Below, piece after piece: positions 44,899-54,773 of a stretch of 64,000 nt of DNA. The position numbers were made by a program, and so were the translations under genes. The notes beneath the pieces are model-generated. The model did not search any database and was not told where the DNA came from. It was given only the letters and a program-made list of their open reading frames with translations. The DNA is from Caballeronia mineralivorans PML1(12) (lineage in GTDB: Bacteria > Pseudomonadota > Gammaproteobacteria > Burkholderiales > Burkholderiaceae), in the NCBI RefSeq assembly GCF_001028175.1, contig NZ_AEJF01000093.1:49810-113809 (forward strand), given 5' to 3'. Numbering within the stretch: the stretch's first letter is position 1; the number at the start of each line of letters is the position of its first letter.

Positions 44899-45843
44899 AT
44901 GGCGACAAAATCACCCAATCCTCCCGGCGCGCCCGTTATAAACTCCGGCTCAATCAGCAACCATGAACAATTCCACGTCGTCTACGATGGCCCGGCGCTC
45001 GACGAGCACCGGATGAATATCCGCGACCTTGCGCCCGCGCTGGTCGCGATTGCCGATTTGTTCTCCGCGGCCAATACCGAACTGAACGGCAACTCGGCGG
45101 ATGTACGCGTCGAGGTCAAGGGCAACTTCAAGTCGGGTTCATTCCAGATCGAATTGATCTTCACGCAGGCACTGCTCGTTCAGTTGCGTGACATGTTTGC
45201 CAGTTCGACCGCGACCGCAGTGTCCGATGCTTCGGCGATCCTGGCGGTAGTCGGTCTTGTCGGTGGCGGCGGGCTGATCGGTTTTCTCCGGCAATTGCGC
45301 GGACGTCGGCCCGAGCATGTTGAAGACAACGGCCCATCCTGCTGTGTCTGGATGACGGAAACCGAAGTGATCGAGGTAATCAAGCCTGTTTTTCGGCTTT
45401 ATAAAACGAGGGCAGTGCGCGTTTTCTTGCAAAAGGCGCTGTCTCCGCTCGAACTCGAGGGCATTACAAGCTTCGGTGTGGTTCGGGGGAACGATATCGA
45501 TCTGGATATCGACAAAATGGAGCTGGAGGCGTTCGCCTTTTTCGATGAGCAAGAGGACGTGGTCTCCGATTCCACCGCACGAAAAATGCTGCTGATCGAG
45601 TCAGTAACCTTTGAAGACCAGAACAAGTGGCGCGTGCATGATGGCCAGTCAGCCTTCTTTTGCTCCATGGATGACAGCGATTTCCTGAAGGAAGTCAACG
45701 CAGGCGAGCGCTTCGGAAAAGGCGACGTGCTAGTAGTGGACCTTCAGCAAATCCAGACCGTCTCCAACGGCACCTTACGAACAGAGTTCCGTATCCTCAA
45801 AGTCCACGAGCATCGTGCACCCTTGCAGGTCGCATTGATCTAA
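44899..45843 (+). CDS. Protein of unknown family with a hydrophobic centre
   Basis: A 314-residue protein that I cannot assign to a named family. The N-terminal ~100 residues look like a mixed alpha/beta domain (FHVVYDGPALDEHRMNIRDL, LFSAANTELNG, VKGNFKSGSFQIEL). A strongly hydrophobic, Gly-rich stretch (SAILAVVGLVGGGGLIGFL, about residues 113-131) could be a single membrane segment. The rest is acidic (VVSDSTARKM, FCSMDDSDFLKE) and ends with a beta-rich part. ATG 44899 has AAGGA six bases upstream. It stands alone and ends in a strong terminator. I do not know its role. Confidence 0.8.
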   Translation: MATKSPNPPGAPVINSGSISNHEQFHVVYDGPALDEHRMNIRDLAPALVAIADLFSAANTELNGNSADVRVEVKGNFKSGSFQIELIFTQALLVQLRDMFASSTATAVSDASAILAVVGLVGGGGLIGFLRQLRGRRPEHVEDNGPSCCVWMTETEVIEVIKPVFRLYKTRAVRVFLQKALSPLELEGITSFGVVRGNDIDLDIDKMELEAFAFFDEQEDVVSDSTARKMLLIESVTFEDQNKWRVHDGQSAFFCSMDDSDFLKEVNAGERFGKGDVLVVDLQQIQTVSNGTLRTEFRILKVHEHRAPLQVALI

Positions 45844-45852
45844 GCGCTGCTC

Positions 45853-45887
45853 AAAAAAAATGCCCATCGTTTCCAATGGGCATTTTT
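45853..45887. terminator. Bidirectional intrinsic terminator
   Basis: The stem AAAAATGCCCAT (45856-45867) pairs with ATGGGCATTTTT (45876-45887) around an 8-base loop. It lies between the convergent unknown gene and the Rieske oxygenase gene and has A- and T-runs on both sides. Confidence 0.9.
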
Positions 45888-45918
45888 CATCTACTTCTGT
45901 TATCCGAGCTTATCACCC

Positions 45919-47025
45919 TCAAATCTCGCCCAATTGCCGCCGCAAGAACTCATGAAAATGCTGCATGCCTGACTCCATCGGGCTCTGATACGGCCCGACT
46001 TGCGACTCGCCGCGATTCATCAGCGCGCGCCTTCCGGCGTCCATGCGCTCGGCGATCTCGTCGTCCTCGCGCGCCGTTTCCATATACGCCGCCCGTTCCG
46101 CCTCGATGAATTCACGCTCGAACAGCGCGATTTCCTCCGGGTAATAGAACTCGACAATATTCGTGGTCTTCTGCGGACCCTGCGGAATCAGCCACGACAC
46201 CACGAGCACATGCGGATACCACTCGATCATGATGCCCGGGTAATACACCATCCAGATCGCGCCGAACTCGGGCGGTTTGCCGTCGCGGAACCGCAGCACT
46301 TCGTCGTGCCACTTGCGGTACGTCGGGCTACCCGGTTTTTCCAGATTCTTGTGCACACCCACTGTCTGAACGCTATACCAGTCGCCGAATTCCCAGGTCA
46401 GGTCGTCGCAGGACACAAAACTGCCCAGACCCGGGTGGAACGGCGCGACGTGGTAATCCTCGAGATACACCTCGACGAAGCTCTTCCAGTTGTAATTGCA
46501 CTCGTGTACTTCGACGTGATCGAACATGAAGCCCGAGAAGTCGAAATGTTTTGCCGGGCCAAGTCGGGCCAGATCCGCGGCAACGTCGCGGCCGCTCGCC
46601 TCGAACAGCAGCCCCTGCCAATTCTGTAGAGGCGACCTGCCGAGGTTGAGGCAGGGTTTGTCCGCGAAATGCGGCGCGCCGAGCAACTGGCCGTCGAGGT
46701 CATAGGTCCAGCGGTGCAGCGGACACACGATGTTTTCCGCCGTGCCGCGGCCGTTGAGCATGATGGCCTGGCGGTGACGGCACACGTTCGAGAGCAACTC
46801 GATTTCGTCCTGCCGGTTACGGACGAGCAGACGCCCTTCGCCTTCGCCGGGCAAAGCAAAATAACTTCCCGCCTCGGGCACCATGAGTTCGTGCCCGATA
46901 TAGCCTGGACCGCGTTTGAACAGCGTGTCGATTTCGCGCTTGAGAAGCGCTTCGTCAAAGTAAGCCGTGACTGGCAACTGACTGTGAATGGCGTTCAGTT
47001 GCAATGCATTGCTCAGATTGGACAT
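45919..47025 (-). CDS. Rieske non-heme iron oxygenase, alpha subunit
   Basis: A 368-residue oxygenase component of a two-component aromatic-ring-hydroxylating or quaternary-amine monooxygenase. The Rieske cluster is CRHR...CPLHRWTYD (Cys/His pairs, about 81 to 103). The mononuclear iron site is in YLEDYHVAPFHPGLGSF (about 199-215), with the Asp-X2-His-X4-His spacing. The ATG at 47025 has GGGAGTGGGA directly upstream, whereas a longer frame to 47298 shows no domain. The electron-transfer partner is not nearby. The substrate is open; choline/betaine-type as well as aromatic oxygenases share this layout. Confidence 0.87.
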   Translation of the reverse strand: MSNLSNALQLNAIHSQLPVTAYFDEALLKREIDTLFKRGPGYIGHELMVPEAGSYFALPGEGEGRLLVRNRQDEIELLSNVCRHRQAIMLNGRGTAENIVCPLHRWTYDLDGQLLGAPHFADKPCLNLGRSPLQNWQGLLFEASGRDVAADLARLGPAKHFDFSGFMFDHVEVHECNYNWKSFVEVYLEDYHVAPFHPGLGSFVSCDDLTWEFGDWYSVQTVGVHKNLEKPGSPTYRKWHDEVLRFRDGKPPEFGAIWMVYYPGIMIEWYPHVLVVSWLIPQGPQKTTNIVEFYYPEEIALFEREFIEAERAAYMETAREDDEIAERMDAGRRALMNRGESQVGPYQSPMESGMQHFHEFLRRQLGEI

Positions 47026-47322
47026 TCCCACTCCCGTGAAGACGTGAAAGCAGTGAACAACCCAACCATCGAAAATTCGATTTAGGGAGCCCGCGATTAT
47101 ACCGAAAACCCTCTCATCGGGGCACTTAAGGCCTTGATTTGGGTCAATTCCGGGTGAGGAGTTCCGCGTGGCGACGCCGTTTTGCGGACTTTTCAGAGAT
47201 AGGCTGTAACGCTCTGAGACAGGCCACAGGCATGGGTGAGAGCACGGTTGAGGTCGGAAAAGCAGCTTTTGCCGTAGAATGTCCGACTTGTTTCCCAAAA
47301 TCCGACATTACACCCACGATTC

Positions 47323-47634
47323 ATGGCGAAGACCGCAACGCAGGAAGGCTCGGCAAGCGCGGAAAACGCACCGCTCCCGGAGAATTACGAGACGGCGCTG
47401 GCCGAACTGGAGGGGCTCGTGGCGCGCATGGAGGGCGGCGCGCTGAGCCTCGAAGAATCGCTCGCGGCGTACCGGCGCGGCGCGGCGCTCGTTGGCTTTT
47501 GCCAACAACAACTAGAGAAGGTCGAGCAGCAGGTTCGTGTGCTCGACGGCGACACACTAAAACCGCTGCCCGCCGAGGTCCAGCGTGCCACTCAAGGCAC
47601 AGGAACCGCGGCAGATAACGGGGATGACTTATGA
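47323..47634 (+). CDS. xseB: Exodeoxyribonuclease VII small subunit
   Basis: A 103-residue subunit of the single-strand-specific exonuclease VII, whose large subunit (XseA) is encoded elsewhere. The core NYETALAELEGLVARMEGGALSLEESLAAYRRGAALV...CQQQLEKVEQQV is the XseB helical hairpin. It has short N- and C-terminal extensions compared with the ~80 residues of E. coli XseB. It overlaps ispA by four bases (ATGA), so the two genes are translationally coupled. Confidence 0.95.
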   Translation: MAKTATQEGSASAENAPLPENYETALAELEGLVARMEGGALSLEESLAAYRRGAALVGFCQQQLEKVEQQVRVLDGDTLKPLPAEVQRATQGTGTAADNGDDL

Positions 47635-48515
47635 CTTTCGATCAATGGATGCGCGCGAGTCTCGACCGCGTGGAAACGGCGCTGGAGCATTATTTGCCGG
47701 GTACGGACGTCGCGCCCGCCAAACTGCACGAAGCCATGCGCTACGCGGTGCTCGGCGGCGGCAAGCGGGTTCGCCCGCTGTTGTGTCACGCGGCCGGTGA
47801 GCTGACAGGCGCGGGCTCGCAACAGCTCGAGGCGGCGAGTGCGGCGCTCGAGATGATTCACGTGTATTCGCTGGTGCATGACGACATGCCGGCCATGGAC
47901 GACGACGCCTTGCGTCGCGGAAAACCAACGGTACACGTGCAATATGACGAAGCGACGGCATTATTGGTCGGTGACGCATTGCAGTCCCAGGCTTTCGTTG
48001 CGCTGACGGCGGACAACGGTTTGAGCGTGGCGCAGCAGGCAGCGCTGACGCGCGAACTGGCGTTGGCAAGCGGTTCGGTCGGCATGGCGGGTGGCCAAGC
48101 GATCGATCTGGAGAGCGTGGGCCGTAAGCTCTCGCGCCCGGAACTGGAAACCATGCACCGCAAGAAAACCGGCGCCTTGCTGCGCGCGTCCGTGCGAATG
48201 GGTGCACTCTGTGGTGAAGCGCCGGACGCGGCCGCCATGAGCGCGCTGGACGCCTACGCGGCAGCGGTCGGCCTCGCGTTCCAGGTCGTGGACGACATTC
48301 TTGACGTCACAGCCGACTCGGCCACGCTGGGCAAAACGGCGGGCAAGGACGCGAAGGACGACAAGCCGACCTACGTGTCGATCATCGGACTCGATGCATC
48401 GCGCGAACTGGCAGCACAACTGGGCCGCGATGCGCACGCCGCGCTCGCGCCTTTTGGCCCGCGGGCCGGTCGGCTCGGGGAATTAGCCGACCTGGTTGTA
48501 AACCGGGTGCACTGA
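47631..48515 (+). CDS. ispA: Farnesyl diphosphate synthase (polyprenyl synthetase family)
   Basis: A 294-residue enzyme that condenses isopentenyl and dimethylallyl diphosphates into farnesyl diphosphate. The first Asp-rich motif DDMPAMDDD (~84-92) and the second DDILD (~222-226) are intact, as are GGGKRVRP (~42-49) and the SGMAGGQAIDL region. It starts inside the xseB stop codon and is followed by dxs, so the operon couples supply of C5 units with their elongation. Confidence 0.95.
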   Translation: MTFDQWMRASLDRVETALEHYLPGTDVAPAKLHEAMRYAVLGGGKRVRPLLCHAAGELTGAGSQQLEAASAALEMIHVYSLVHDDMPAMDDDALRRGKPTVHVQYDEATALLVGDALQSQAFVALTADNGLSVAQQAALTRELALASGSVGMAGGQAIDLESVGRKLSRPELETMHRKKTGALLRASVRMGALCGEAPDAAAMSALDAYAAAVGLAFQVVDDILDVTADSATLGKTAGKDAKDDKPTYVSIIGLDASRELAAQLGRDAHAALAPFGPRAGRLGELADLVVNRVH

Positions 48516-48634
48516 AACATACGATAAAACGCGGGACCGGCGGGCGTGCCTTATGTGCCTTATGCATGCTGCGTTAAGCAACACCGGGCAAAAAACCGAA
48601 CGGCTTCCGCCAGTTTTCCTAAAATGGGACGACG

Positions 48635-50551
48635 ATGTACGACTTGCTGAAAACCATCGACGATCCGGCCGCCTTGCGCGCCCTGGACCGCCACCAACTA
48701 AAACCGCTGGCCGAAGAGCTGCGTGCCTACGTGCTCGACAGCGTGTCGCAGACTGGCGGGCATTTGTCGTCGAATCTCGGGACGGTCGAGCTGACGATCG
48801 CGCTCCATTACGTCTTCGATACCCCTCACGACCGCATTGTCTGGGACGTCGGTCATCAGACTTATCCGCACAAGATCCTGACGGGTCGCCGCGATCAGAT
48901 GAAGACGCTGCGCCAGGCCGGTGGCATTTCCGGCTTCCCCCGCCGCAGCGAATCGAAATACGACACCTTCGGCACCGCGCATTCCAGCACGTCCATTTCG
49001 GCGGCGCTCGGTATGGCGATTGCCAGCAAATTGCAGGGCGACAACCGCTATTCGATCGCCGTGATCGGCGACGGCGCGATGACCGCCGGCATGGCCTTCG
49101 AAGCCATGAACAACGCGGGCGTGGCCGACGACGTGCCTCTGCTCGTGATCCTGAACGACAACGACATGTCGATCTCGCCGCCGGTCGGCGCGCTGAATCG
49201 CCATCTCGCGCGGTTGATGTCGGGGCGTTTCTATGCAGCGGCGCGTGCCGGTGTCGAACGGGTGCTGCGCGTCGCTCCTCCCATGCTCGATCTCGCTCGC
49301 AAGCTCGAGGAGCATGCGAAGGGCATGATCGTGCCGGCCACGCTGTTCGAGGAGTTCGGTTTTAACTACATCGGACCCATCGATGGTCACGATCTCGAAT
49401 CGCTGATCCCGACGCTGCAGAACATCAAGGAATTGCGTGGCCCGCAGTTCCTGCATGTGGTGACGAAGAAGGGGCAGGGTTACAAGCTCGCCGAAGCCGA
49501 TCCGGTCCTCTATCACGGCCCTGGCAAGTTCAATCCGGCGGAAGGCATCAAGCCGTCGACGGCGCCATCGAAGAAAACCTACACGCAGGTATTCGGCGAA
49601 TGGCTGTGCGACGCCGCCGAGCAGGATTCGCGAGTGGTCGGCATCACGCCGGCCATGCGCGAAGGCTCGGGCATGGTGGAGTTCGAAAAGCGTTTCCCGG
49701 ACCGTTATTTCGACGTGGGCATCGCGGAACAACACGCTGTGACGTTCGCGGGCGGTCTCGCCGCCGACGGTATGCGTCCGGTTGTCGCAATCTATTCCAC
49801 GTTCTTGCAGCGCGCCTACGACCAACTGATCCACGACGTCGCGTTGCAGAACCTGCCGGTGGTTTTCGCCATCGACCGCGCTGGTCTGGTTGGCGCGGAT
49901 GGTGCGACGCACGCAGGTAATTACGATCTCGCGTTCCTGCGCTGCATCCCGAATATGACGGTGATGGCGGCTTCAGACGAAAACGAATGCCGTCAGATGC
50001 TTTACACCGCTTTGCAGCAGCCGAATCCGTCCGCCGTGCGTTATCCGCGCGGCGCGGGCACGGGCGTGAAGATCGTCAAGAAGATGACGGCGATTCCGCT
50101 CGGCAAGGGCGAGATCCGGCGCGAGTCGTCGCAGAAAGCGGGTTCGGGCAAGCGCATCGCGATCCTTGCGTTCGGCACCATGGTTGCCCCCGCGCTGGCG
50201 GCGGCCGAGGAAATCGACGCCACCGTCGCGAACATGCGCTTCGTGAAACCGGTCGATGCCGATCTGCTGCGTGAACTCGCCGCCACCCACGACGCGCTCG
50301 TAACCGTTGAAGAGGGCGCGATCATGGGCGGTGCGGGCTCGGCGTGCGTGGAAAGCCTGTTGGCGAGCGCGGTCATCAAGCCCGTGTTGCAACTCGGCTT
50401 GCCTGACCTGTTTATCGATCACGGGGACCCGGTCAAGCTGCTTGCGTCGTGCGGACTGGATGGCGAGGGCATCGCCAAGTCGATTCGCGAGCGCTTTCTC
50501 AATAATGCTGTCGAAAGCGATGCGGGCAAGCTGACAAAACGCGTCGCCTGA
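48635..50551 (+). CDS. dxs: 1-deoxy-D-xylulose-5-phosphate synthase
   Basis: A 638-residue thiamine-diphosphate enzyme for the first step of the MEP isoprenoid pathway, joining pyruvate and glyceraldehyde-3-phosphate. The ThDP motif is [18 protein letters not shown] (~148-165), with the N-terminal [24 protein letters not shown] entry ([11 protein letters not shown]). [15 protein letters not shown] (~413-427) and the active-site [12 protein letters not shown] are also seen. The length is normal. Confidence 0.97.
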   Translation: MYDLLKTIDDPAALRALDRHQLKPLAEELRAYVLDSVSQTGGHLSSNLGTVELTIALHYVFDTPHDRIVWDVGHQTYPHKILTGRRDQMKTLRQAGGISGFPRRSESKYDTFGTAHSSTSISAALGMAIASKLQGDNRYSIAVIGDGAMTAGMAFEAMNNAGVADDVPLLVILNDNDMSISPPVGALNRHLARLMSGRFYAAARAGVERVLRVAPPMLDLARKLEEHAKGMIVPATLFEEFGFNYIGPIDGHDLESLIPTLQNIKELRGPQFLHVVTKKGQGYKLAEADPVLYHGPGKFNPAEGIKPSTAPSKKTYTQVFGEWLCDAAEQDSRVVGITPAMREGSGMVEFEKRFPDRYFDVGIAEQHAVTFAGGLAADGMRPVVAIYSTFLQRAYDQLIHDVALQNLPVVFAIDRAGLVGADGATHAGNYDLAFLRCIPNMTVMAASDENECRQMLYTALQQPNPSAVRYPRGAGTGVKIVKKMTAIPLGKGEIRRESSQKAGSGKRIAILAFGTMVAPALAAAEEIDATVANMRFVKPVDADLLRELAATHDALVTVEEGAIMGGAGSACVESLLASAVIKPVLQLGLPDLFIDHGDPVKLLASCGLDGEGIAKSIRERFLNNAVESDAGKLTKRVA

Positions 50552-50642
50552 TCGAAGGGCGTGTGGTGAAGGCGGGCGTCGAGGATGCCCGCCGGGTCTC
50601 ATCCGTGCGCGGCAAAATTCGCGCGACGGACAAGGAAAAAGA

Positions 50643-51449
50643 ATGAATCAGATGAATCCCGCCTTTGCGATGCCCGACGTTCAGAGTTCGCTCGACGTCC
50701 GGCAGATCCCAATCCAGCGCGTGGGCGTAAAAGCGGTCCGATATCCGTTGACCATCCGGACCTCCAGCGGCGAATTGCAGCCGGGCGTTGGTCTCTGGAA
50801 TCTCGACGTTCATCTTCCCGCCGATCAAAAAGGCACGCACATGTCGAGGTTCGTCGCGTTACTCGACGAACACCGCGCGCCGCTCGATCAAGCTGCTTTT
50901 CGCACCATGCTCGTCGCGATGCTGGCGAAGCTCGAAGCGCATTCCGGGCGTATCGAGGTGTCGTTTCCGTACTTCGTCATGAAGACCGCGCCGGTGTCGG
51001 GCGTGCAAAGCCTGATGGATTACGAGGTCACGCTGACCGGCGAAATGCGTGGTGGCGAGACGCGGATCTCGCTGAGAGTGCTCGTGCCGGTGACGAGTTT
51101 GTGCCCGTGCTCGAAGCAGATCTCGCAGTACGGCGCGCACAACCAGCGCTCGCATGTGACGATCGCGGCCGAGTTCAAGGGCGATGTCGCGATTGAAGAC
51201 TTGATCCGGATTGCAGAAGAAGAGGCGTCGTGCGAGTTGTGGGGCTTGCTGAAGCGGCCCGACGAGAAGTTCGTGACCGAGCGTGCTTACGAGAACCCGA
51301 AATTCGTTGAGGACCTGGTCCGCGATGTGGCCACGCGCCTGAATGCGGACGAACGGATTGTGTCGTATGTGCTGGAAGCCGAGAACTTCGAGTCGATCCA
51401 CAATCACAGCGCCTACGCCGTCATCGAGCATGACAAGCGGGTTTCGTAA
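50643..51449 (+). CDS. folE2: GTP cyclohydrolase FolE2
   Basis: A 268-residue type IB GTP cyclohydrolase that makes dihydroneopterin triphosphate for folate (or queuosine) synthesis. The family signature [21 protein letters not shown] (about 155-175) with the metal-binding cysteine, and [33 protein letters not shown] are present. FolE2 is known as a metal-flexible enzyme, often useful under zinc limitation. It lies 91 bases after dxs. Confidence 0.95.
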   Translation: MNQMNPAFAMPDVQSSLDVRQIPIQRVGVKAVRYPLTIRTSSGELQPGVGLWNLDVHLPADQKGTHMSRFVALLDEHRAPLDQAAFRTMLVAMLAKLEAHSGRIEVSFPYFVMKTAPVSGVQSLMDYEVTLTGEMRGGETRISLRVLVPVTSLCPCSKQISQYGAHNQRSHVTIAAEFKGDVAIEDLIRIAEEEASCELWGLLKRPDEKFVTERAYENPKFVEDLVRDVATRLNADERIVSYVLEAENFESIHNHSAYAVIEHDKRVS

Positions 51450-51485
51450 GTCCAGGTAGTCTGAAGAACGGGACGCTTTGGAAAC

Positions 51486-52514
51486 TTACGCGGCCGCCAG
51501 GGATGTCAGATCCCAGCGTGGCTTCACCGTGAACGCGTAGTCCCGCAGTGCCTGATCGGGCCAGCGCGCCAGCCTCAAAGCACCCGCAAGCGCTATCATT
51601 GCGCCGTTATCGGTACATAGCGATAAATCGGGGTAATGCACTTCGAAGTGGCGCTTTTTCGCCGCTGCGGACAGCGCCTCACGCAATTGCCGGTTCGCTC
51701 CCACGCCACCCGCCACGACCAGCCGCTTCAGTCCCGTCTGCTTCAACGCTGCGATGGACTTTGTGGTCAGCACGTCGACGGCCGCATCCACAAAACCACG
51801 CGCCAGATCTGCTTTCGATTGCTCGCAGACGTTCGCGCCAAGCTTGCGGCTGTGAGTGAGTACTGCGGTTTTTAACCCGCTGAAGCTGAAATCCAGGTCG
51901 CCGGAATGCAGCATCGGGCGCGGCAGTTTAACTGCGCCGGGCGTACCGAATTCGGCGAGCCGTGAGACTTCCGGGCCGCCCGGATAACCGAGACCGAGGA
52001 GTTTTGCGGTTTTATCGAAGGCTTCGCCGGCGGCGTCGTCCAGCGTCTCGCCGAGCGTTTCGTACTCGCCCACGTCCGTGACACGCATCAATTGCGTATG
52101 GCCGCCCGACACCAGCAACGCGACGAACGGAAACGGCGGAGGCTCGCTCACCAGCAGGGGCGAGAGCAGATGCCCTTCCAGATGATGAATCCCGACGGTC
52201 GGCAGGTCCCACGCCATGGCGAGCGCATTCGCAATGCTTGCGCCCACCAGCAGCGCACCGGCGAGGCCGGGGCCTTGGGTGAAAGCGATAGCGTCGATGT
52301 CCGTTGGCGCTGTCCCGGCTTCCGCCATCACTTGCTCGAGGAGAGGCAATGCCCGGCGGATATGGTCGCGGGAGGCCAGTTCCGGCACTACGCCGCCGTA
52401 TTCCCGATGCATCGCGATTTGCGAATGCAGTGCGTGCGAAAGCAGGCCGCGCTCGGTGTCGTAGAGTGCAAGGCCGGTTTCGTCGCAGGAGCTTTCGATG
52501 CCTAGAACGAGCAT
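51486..52514 (-). CDS. tsaD: tRNA threonylcarbamoyladenosine transferase TsaD
   Basis: A 342-residue Kae1/TsaD protein that completes the t6A37 modification of ANN-decoding tRNAs. It opens with [19 protein letters not shown] and contains the metal-binding [12 protein letters not shown] (~107-118, His pair) and the [15 protein letters not shown] and [12 protein letters not shown] segments. The ATG at 52514 begins the domain; a longer frame to 52613 is only low-complexity. The gene converges with folE2 across a 36-base gap. Confidence 0.96.
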   Translation of the reverse strand: MLVLGIESSCDETGLALYDTERGLLSHALHSQIAMHREYGGVVPELASRDHIRRALPLLEQVMAEAGTAPTDIDAIAFTQGPGLAGALLVGASIANALAMAWDLPTVGIHHLEGHLLSPLLVSEPPPFPFVALLVSGGHTQLMRVTDVGEYETLGETLDDAAGEAFDKTAKLLGLGYPGGPEVSRLAEFGTPGAVKLPRPMLHSGDLDFSFSGLKTAVLTHSRKLGANVCEQSKADLARGFVDAAVDVLTTKSIAALKQTGLKRLVVAGGVGANRQLREALSAAAKKRHFEVHYPDLSLCTDNGAMIALAGALRLARWPDQALRDYAFTVKPRWDLTSLAAA

Positions 52515-52730
52515 GGGGCGGAGGTGTTTAGAGTAACGGATAAGTATAGCAGTGGGCGGGTTCGGGTTCGTTCGTCCAGAGGCGTTGTTCTTGGGCGGTT
52601 TGGCAGCGGCCAATGTGGGTCAAGGACGGACCGCTGCGGCCGGAAGCAGCAACGCGAGACTCACGTTGGCTGCCAGTCGAACCCCGTCTAACCCCGGAAC
52701 GCGAGCAAGCCACCCGTTACAATGCGCGCC

Positions 52731-53942
52731 ATGGAAACCTACGATATTGCAGTCATCGGCGCGGGCGCGGCCGGCATGATGTGCGCCGCGGTGGCCGCGC
52801 AAAACGGCCGGCGCGTGGTGCTGATCGACCACGCGGAACGGCTCGCGGAAAAAATCCGCATCTCGGGCGGCGGCCGCTGCAACTTCACGAACATCAACGC
52901 TGGACCGGCGAACTTTTTATCGGCGAATCCGCATTTTTGCCGTTCCGCGCTCGCCCGCTATACGCCGCAGGATTTTCTCGCGCTGCTCAAGCGTCATCGC
53001 GTGGCGTGGCACGAGAAACACAAAGGCCAGCTTTTCTGCGATGACTCCAGCGAGTCGATCATCCAGCTCCTGAAAAGCGAATGCGACGCGGGCGGCGTGA
53101 CCTGGCGCCGGCCAGTCACCGTCGACGCGGTCCGCCACGACGGGACCCGCTTTTTCCTCGACAGCACCGCCGGTACGATCTCGAGCGCCGCGCTCGTCGT
53201 AGCAACGGGCGGCTTGTCGATCCCTAAAATCGGCGCGACGGATTTTGCGTATCGGCTGGCCAAGCAATTCGGCCACAAGCTCATCGATACCCGTCCCGCC
53301 CTGGTACCGTTGACCTTCGCTCCGGTCGACTGGGAGCCGTTCGCGGCGTTGTCCGGGTTATCCGTGCCAGTGGAGCTCAGCGCGGGCGCGGGTCGCGGCC
53401 GGGGAGAATTCGCGGAGGATCTGTTGCTGACGCATCGCGGTTTATCGGGCCCAGGCGTGCTGCAGATTTCCAGCTACTGGAATCCATCCGAGCCAATTTG
53501 CATTGACTTGTTGCCAGGCGTCGATGCCACCAGCGAGCTGGTCGCGGCCAAGCGGGAAACCCGCAAACAAGTCGGCACGTTTCTCGCCGAACGCGTGCCC
53601 GCCCGCCTTGCGCAAACCTGGCTCGACGTGCAGCGCGTCCCCGCGGATGCAAGGCTAGCCGATCTCCCCGATAAAACCCTGCGCCAGATCGGCGAATCGC
53701 TGTCGCGCTGGACGCTCACGCCGAACGGCACGGAAGGGTACCGGAAGGCCGAGGTCACTCGCGGCGGCGTGGACACACGCGAGCTTTCATCCACGACCAT
53801 GATGAGCTCGCGCGTCGCTGGTTTGTATTTCATCGGCGAAGCAGTCGATGTCACCGGCTGGCTCGGTGGATACAACTTCCAGTGGGCGTGGGCATCGGGC
53901 GTCGCGGCGGGCAAAGCAGCGGCTGAACTGGCCCGCACCTAG
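52731..53942 (+). CDS. NAD(P)/FAD-dependent oxidoreductase, HI0933/BaiN type
   Basis: A 403-residue flavoprotein of the HI0933/YhiN/BaiN family. The dinucleotide fold is at DIAVIGAGAAGMM (~5-17), followed by EKIRISGGGRCNFTN (~41-55, a strong family mark). The late segment AGLYFIGEAVDVTGWLGGYNFQWAWASG (~362-389) contacts FAD. Its reaction is not known with certainty. An ATG three codons earlier (52722) is an equal candidate. It faces away from tsaD. Confidence 0.87.
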   Translation: METYDIAVIGAGAAGMMCAAVAAQNGRRVVLIDHAERLAEKIRISGGGRCNFTNINAGPANFLSANPHFCRSALARYTPQDFLALLKRHRVAWHEKHKGQLFCDDSSESIIQLLKSECDAGGVTWRRPVTVDAVRHDGTRFFLDSTAGTISSAALVVATGGLSIPKIGATDFAYRLAKQFGHKLIDTRPALVPLTFAPVDWEPFAALSGLSVPVELSAGAGRGRGEFAEDLLLTHRGLSGPGVLQISSYWNPSEPICIDLLPGVDATSELVAAKRETRKQVGTFLAERVPARLAQTWLDVQRVPADARLADLPDKTLRQIGESLSRWTLTPNGTEGYRKAEVTRGGVDTRELSSTTMMSSRVAGLYFIGEAVDVTGWLGGYNFQWAWASGVAAGKAAAELART

Positions 53943-54034
53943 AACTGCAAAGGCATGACCAGTATGGCTTTCACCGATAACAGCCGGTATCCGCGGTGCG
54001 CGCTTTCCCCTGGGAAATCCTGTTTTCGACCTGC

Positions 54035-54219
54035 TATACTGTTTCGTTCGTAGCGGCAATCGGCGCGAGCGCAAATGAGTGACAACCGGGCGGTGATCCA
54101 TGCAAAAAAGAGGTCGATCCCTGCCGCGAGCAAGCACTTGGCATCGTGCCTGCCGGCTTCAAAAGGTCCCGAATCACCCCTGTTCATGATCCCGCTTGAG
54201 GAAACGTCCCAAGCGGGTT
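54035..54219 (+). ncRNA. Candidate short transcript upstream of yqeY
   Basis: Promoter TGCTATACT and terminator CCCGCTT...AAGCGGG followed by TTTTTGC (54189-54219) bracket about 170 bases. This could be a small RNA or an attenuated leader of yqeY-dnaG-rpoD. The call rests on signals only. Confidence 0.35.
54189..54219 (+). terminator. Terminator-like hairpin in the yqeY leader
   Basis: CCCGCTT and AAGCGGG pair across a 12-base loop and are followed by TTTTTGC. It would stop transcripts coming from the promoter at 54035 before yqeY unless antiterminated. Confidence 0.65.
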
Positions 54220-54289
54220 TTTGCTTTAGCGCCTTGAACGGCCAGACGTTCGCATTCTCTCAACACAGCACCAGCAGAGTTCCCAAGCG

Positions 54290-54736
54290 ATGAGCCTCAA
54301 AGACCAGATCACCGACGACATGAAAACCGCGATGCGCGCACGTGAAACCGAGCGCCTCGGCACCATCCGGCTGCTGCTCGCGGCGATCAAGCAGCGCGAA
54401 GTCGACGAGCGTGTGACGCTGGACGACGCAGCCATCACGGCGGTCATCGACAAAATGATCAAGCAGCGCAAGGATTCGATCAGCCAGTTCCAGACGGCGG
54501 GACGCGACGACCTCGTGGCGAAGGAACAGGCCGAACTGGGCGTTCTGGCGGCCTACATGCCCGAGCAATTGTCAGATGAAGCCATCAACGCCGAGATCCA
54601 GGCGGCGGTGGCGGCAACCGGCGCCGCCGGGCCGCAGGACATGGGCAAGGTGATGGGCGTGCTGAAACCGAAGCTGGCGGGCCGGGCGGATATGACGGCA
54701 GTGTCGGGCCTGGTAAAAGCTGCGCTCGCCAAATAA
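54290..54736 (+). CDS. GatB/YqeY domain protein
   Basis: A 148-residue protein of the YqeY family (the C-terminal helical domain of GatB, which contacts tRNA). It starts MSLKDQITDDMKTAMRARETERL and has the AAYMPEQLSDEAINAEIQAAV and MGKVMGVLKPKLAGRADM segments. Its precise function is unknown; genes of this family are commonly found beside dnaG and rpoD, as here, and dnaG follows 37 bases later. Confidence 0.93.
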   Translation: MSLKDQITDDMKTAMRARETERLGTIRLLLAAIKQREVDERVTLDDAAITAVIDKMIKQRKDSISQFQTAGRDDLVAKEQAELGVLAAYMPEQLSDEAINAEIQAAVAATGAAGPQDMGKVMGVLKPKLAGRADMTAVSGLVKAALAK

Positions 54737-54773
54737 GCTCCCTAGTAAAAGCCAGACAAGAAAACTCAATTTA

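Larger units (their letters stand above)
53943..54289. other. Leader region upstream of yqeY with promoter and terminator
   Basis: About 350 bases without a confirmed gene. An extended -10 promoter TGCTATACT (54032-54040) points rightward, and a hairpin with T-run lies at 54189-54219. Together they would make a transcript of roughly 170 bases. Open frames inside (for example from 54075, or a 29-codon frame near 54100) are not convincing proteins. No S21 ribosomal protein gene is present here. Confidence 0.5.

Noticed and set aside
54075..54293. 72-residue open frame in the yqeY leader
   Set aside because: It crosses the hairpin and its T-run and has no recognisable sequence pattern.
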